Source of the DNA: DAOTUB01 sp034437455
GTDB taxonomy: Bacteria; Chloroflexota; Anaerolineae; B4-G1
Direction: 5' to 3'
Assembly: GCA_034437455.1 (NCBI GenBank)
Contig: DAOTUB010000106.1
Location: forward strand, 1 to 6,914
DNA: 6,914 nucleotides
Of the stretch, positions 5,267 through 6,914 are shown piece by piece (position 1 is the stretch's first letter; every line of letters begins with the position of its first letter). The notes below the pieces were generated by a model. That model had not been told where the DNA came from and did not search any database. It saw nothing but the letters and a program-made list of their open reading frames with translations. The position numbers and the translations under genes were made by a program.

Positions 5267-6283
5267 ATGACCCGTATTCTCGCTATCGAAACCTCGTGCG
5301 ACGAGACCGCTGCCGCCGTGGTCGAGGATGGGCGGCGCATTCTCTCCAACATCGTCGCCTCGCAGGAGGAATTGCACGCCCAGTACGGCGGCATCTTTCC
5401 CGAGATGGCCTCGCGCGCTCACGTCGAGGCCGTCGTGCCCGTGATCGAGCAGGCGATGCAAAAAGCTCACCTCGGCTTTGATGACCTGGACGGGGTGGCT
5501 GTGACCTATGGGCCGGGGCTGGCGGGATCGCTGTTGGTGGGCGTCAACGTCGCCAAGGGACTTGCGTTGGGACGCGGTCTGCCTCTGGTGGGCGTCAATC
5601 ACCTGGAGGCACATCTCTACGCTCACTGGCTGGAGACGGAGAGCGAGGACGCGGCAGAGGGAGAGTTGCAGTTTCCACTGCTGGCGCTCATCGTCTCCGG
5701 CGGTCACACCGAGCTGACGCTGATGCACGGCCACGGCCAGTACGAATACCTGGGCGGCACGCTCGACGACGCGGCAGGAGAGGCGTTCGACAAGGTGGGC
5801 CGCTTGCTGGGGCTCGACTATCCCGGCGGCCCGGCCATCGAAGCGGCGGCCCAGGGCGGCAACCCCAAGGCGTTTGACTTTCCCCGTGCCTGGCTGGACG
5901 ATAGCCGTGACTTTAGTTTCAGCGGGCTCAAGACCGCCGTGCTGCGCGTGGTCCAGAAATACAGCGATCCCCCCAAGGGCCGCCTGCTGGCCGACCTGTC
6001 GGCCAGTTTCCAGGCGGCGGTGGTGGACGTGTTGGCGGCCAAGACGGCGCAGGCGGCGAAATCGTTCGACGTGACGGCCGTGCTGCTCTCCGGAGGCGTC
6101 TCGGCCAACCAGACCTTGCGCTCCACCACCGTCGAACGGGCGAGTGTGCCGGTCTATTACCCGCCATTGTTCCTTTGCACCGACAACGCCGCGATGGTCG
6201 GCGCCTGTGCTCACCATCGCTTTATCGCTGGCGACCGGGCTGGGTGGGACCTGGACGTCGTGCCTGGATTGCGGTTGGCGTAG
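5267..6283 (+). CDS. tsaD: tRNA N6-threonylcarbamoyladenosine transferase TsaD (Kae1/YgjD/Gcp)
   Basis: This 338-residue ASKHA-fold enzyme transfers the threonylcarbamoyl group from TC-AMP (made by TsaC/Sua5) to A37 of ANN-decoding tRNAs, working with TsaB and TsaE, which are not in this window. Visible hallmarks are the start ILAIETSCDETAAAVV (4-19), YGGIFPEMASRAHVE (40-54), GPGLAGSLLVGVNVAKGLA (82-100), the metal site NHLEAHLYAH (111-120, H112 and H116), SGGHTEL (144-150), DDAAGEAFDKVGRLLGL-YPGGP (167-188), FSFSGLKTAV (216-225), SGGVSAN (275-281) and CTDNAAM (304-310, metal ligand D306). The length is normal for bacteria. An acidic insert of a few residues (about 124-134) lies before the LLALIVSGG strand. 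It was formerly misannotated as O-sialoglycoprotein endopeptidase. The start is fixed by AAGGAGG. The gene begins 42 bases after the peptidase and 5 bases before the Nudix gene. Confidence 0.96.
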   Translation: MTRILAIETSCDETAAAVVEDGRRILSNIVASQEELHAQYGGIFPEMASRAHVEAVVPVIEQAMQKAHLGFDDLDGVAVTYGPGLAGSLLVGVNVAKGLALGRGLPLVGVNHLEAHLYAHWLETESEDAAEGELQFPLLALIVSGGHTELTLMHGHGQYEYLGGTLDDAAGEAFDKVGRLLGLDYPGGPAIEAAAQGGNPKAFDFPRAWLDDSRDFSFSGLKTAVLRVVQKYSDPPKGRLLADLSASFQAAVVDVLAAKTAQAAKSFDVTAVLLSGGVSANQTLRSTTVERASVPVYYPPLFLCTDNAAMVGACAHHRFIAGDRAGWDLDVVPGLRLA

Positions 6284-6288
6284 AATCA

Positions 6289-6720
6289 ATGAGCGACAAA
6301 CAGATCCGCTCCATCGTGCTGGGCATCATCTGGCGCGGCGACGAGCTTTTGGTCTTTGAGAATTACGACCACGTCAAGGACGAGACCTATTACCGGCCAC
6401 TGGGCGGCGGTATCGAGTTCGGGGAGCGCAGCCAGGAAGCGCTCCAACGCGAGTTCCGCGAGGAATTGGACGTCGAACTCGCCGATGTGCACTACCTGGC
6501 TGCTCTGGAAAATATCTTTACTTGTAACGGCCAGCCCGGTCACGAGATCGTCCTGCTCTACGAGGCGAGCCTGGGCGATCCATCTTTCTACGAACGAGAA
6601 GTTTTCGAGGTACACGAGGAGGTCGAAACACTGCCGGTACGTTGGATGTCGCTGCGCAAATTTCAGGTGGAGAACCTTCCCTTGTACCCTGATGGATTGT
6701 TGGAGCTGCTGACGCAATGA
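6289..6720 (+). CDS. Nudix hydrolase
   Basis: This 143-residue protein has a single Nudix domain. It begins with a beta strand, IRSIVLGIIWRGDELLVFE (6-24), then YYRPLGGGIEFGE and the Nudix box. G40-x5-E46-x7-R54-E-F-R-E58-E59-L-D-V62 matches GX5EX7REUXEEXGU, except that the late glycine is D61. The metal-binding glutamates R-E-x-x-E-E are all present. Such enzymes hydrolyse nucleoside diphosphates linked to another group (NTPs, NDP-sugars, dinucleotides), and the substrate is not readable here. The ATG at 6289 gives a normal Nudix start 5 bases after tsaD. The Shine-Dalgarno is weak, so translation is probably coupled to tsaD termination. The in-frame ATG at 6175 would run inside tsaD and add 38 residues unlike the family. 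Confidence 0.9.
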   Translation: MSDKQIRSIVLGIIWRGDELLVFENYDHVKDETYYRPLGGGIEFGERSQEALQREFREELDVELADVHYLAALENIFTCNGQPGHEIVLLYEASLGDPSFYEREVFEVHEEVETLPVRWMSLRKFQVENLPLYPDGLLELLTQ

Positions 6721-6884
6721 CGCTACGGGATCTTTTTCGCAACAGCCTCCTGACGATCCGAAACCTGCTGCGCTCTTTGCGGCGCGGCTCTTTAGGATTT
6801 CGCATGGGAGGGCCACATATGGGGGTACTCCGGCTGGGCGAATTGGCGATAGCCCTCAAGGTCAAGGTAAAGGCGTTGGAATAG
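6717..6884 (+). CDS. Possible small basic protein overlapping the Nudix stop
   Basis: An ATG at 6717 overlaps the Nudix stop as ATGA, the usual layout of translational coupling, and opens a 55-residue frame ending in TAG at 6882-6884. The product starts MTLRDLFRNSLLTIRNLLR, then SLRRGS, and ends ALKVKVKALE. It is rich in Arg and Leu, and its first 25 residues could form an amphipathic basic helix. I recognise no family. A second in-frame ATG at 6819 is preceded at 6 bases by GGGAGGG, so the expressed part could be shorter or the frame fortuitous. It could also be the damaged start of a longer gene, because basic Leu/Arg-rich openings of this kind precede membrane or secreted protein domains. 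Evidence is limited to position, start overlap and composition. Confidence 0.35.
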   Translation: MTLRDLFRNSLLTIRNLLRSLRRGSLGFRMGGPHMGVLRLGELAIALKVKVKALE

Positions 6885-6914
6885 AGTCGCGACCCGAAGG
6901 ATGCCATAACAGCG

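Noticed and set aside
6175..6288. Upstream start for the Nudix protein inside tsaD
   Set aside because: The extra 38 residues are a frame-shifted reading of conserved tsaD sequence and do not fit a Nudix N-terminus.
4538..6289. Very long open frame (583 codons) on the minus strand opposite the peptidase and tsaD genes
   Set aside because: It is antisense to two proteins with complete catalytic motifs, has no recognisable domain, and is expected from codon bias in GC-rich genes, where the opposite strand lacks stops.
1..6914. tRNA, rRNA, CRISPR array, toxin-antitoxin or defence system
   Set aside because: No regularly spaced repeats, no tRNA-like cloverleaf and no matching protein motifs were found in either strand by eye.

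Overview
The window looks like a chromosomal segment of a moderately GC-rich bacterium. All recognisable genes lie on the + strand. The most likely source is a Chloroflexota lineage (Anaerolineae-like) or another environmental Gram-positive-like or Terrabacterial group. That placement is inferred from gene content: a split B12-binding mutase subunit with MeaB, an unusual Prs, and an M24 peptidase followed by tsaD and a Nudix gene. It is not proven by any marker here.

Region 1 (1-160) is the right-hand end of an IS1-family insertion sequence. It holds the last 39 codons of the transposase, then a terminal segment ending in a small palindrome. Region 2 (161-496) has no gene but is rich in structure. 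It contains a 15-bp-arm hairpin that reads as a good intrinsic terminator on the minus strand. It then has a 116-bp inverted repeat made of two head-to-head copies of a REP-like unit, and finally a promoter with a perfect TATAAT box and a ribosome binding site for the first gene.

Region 3 (497-6884) is a tightly packed co-directional run. Its genes are a small B12-binding subunit of an acyl-CoA mutase, the mutase chaperone GTPase MeaB, an iron-sulfur-flavoprotein-like reductase, a RimJ/RimL-type GNAT acetyltransferase, a divergent PRPP synthetase, an M24 (Xaa-Pro-type) metallopeptidase, the tRNA t6A enzyme TsaD, a Nudix hydrolase, and a possible 55-residue basic protein. Gaps run from 8 bp of overlap to 42 bp, and no internal terminator is evident, so much of the run could be one transcript.

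The first two genes clearly work together: a cobalamin-dependent mutase subunit and the GTPase that loads and protects its cofactor. The large catalytic subunit is not in the window and must be encoded elsewhere. The rest is functionally mixed: nucleotide precursor supply (Prs), tRNA modification (TsaD), nucleotide clean-up (Nudix), peptide turnover (M24) and small-molecule or protein acetylation. I see no convincing new defence or mobile system. The points most worth a second look are the Prs with altered ATP-site residues, the double REP-like inverted repeat beside the IS end, and the small ATGA-overlapping ORF at the right edge.
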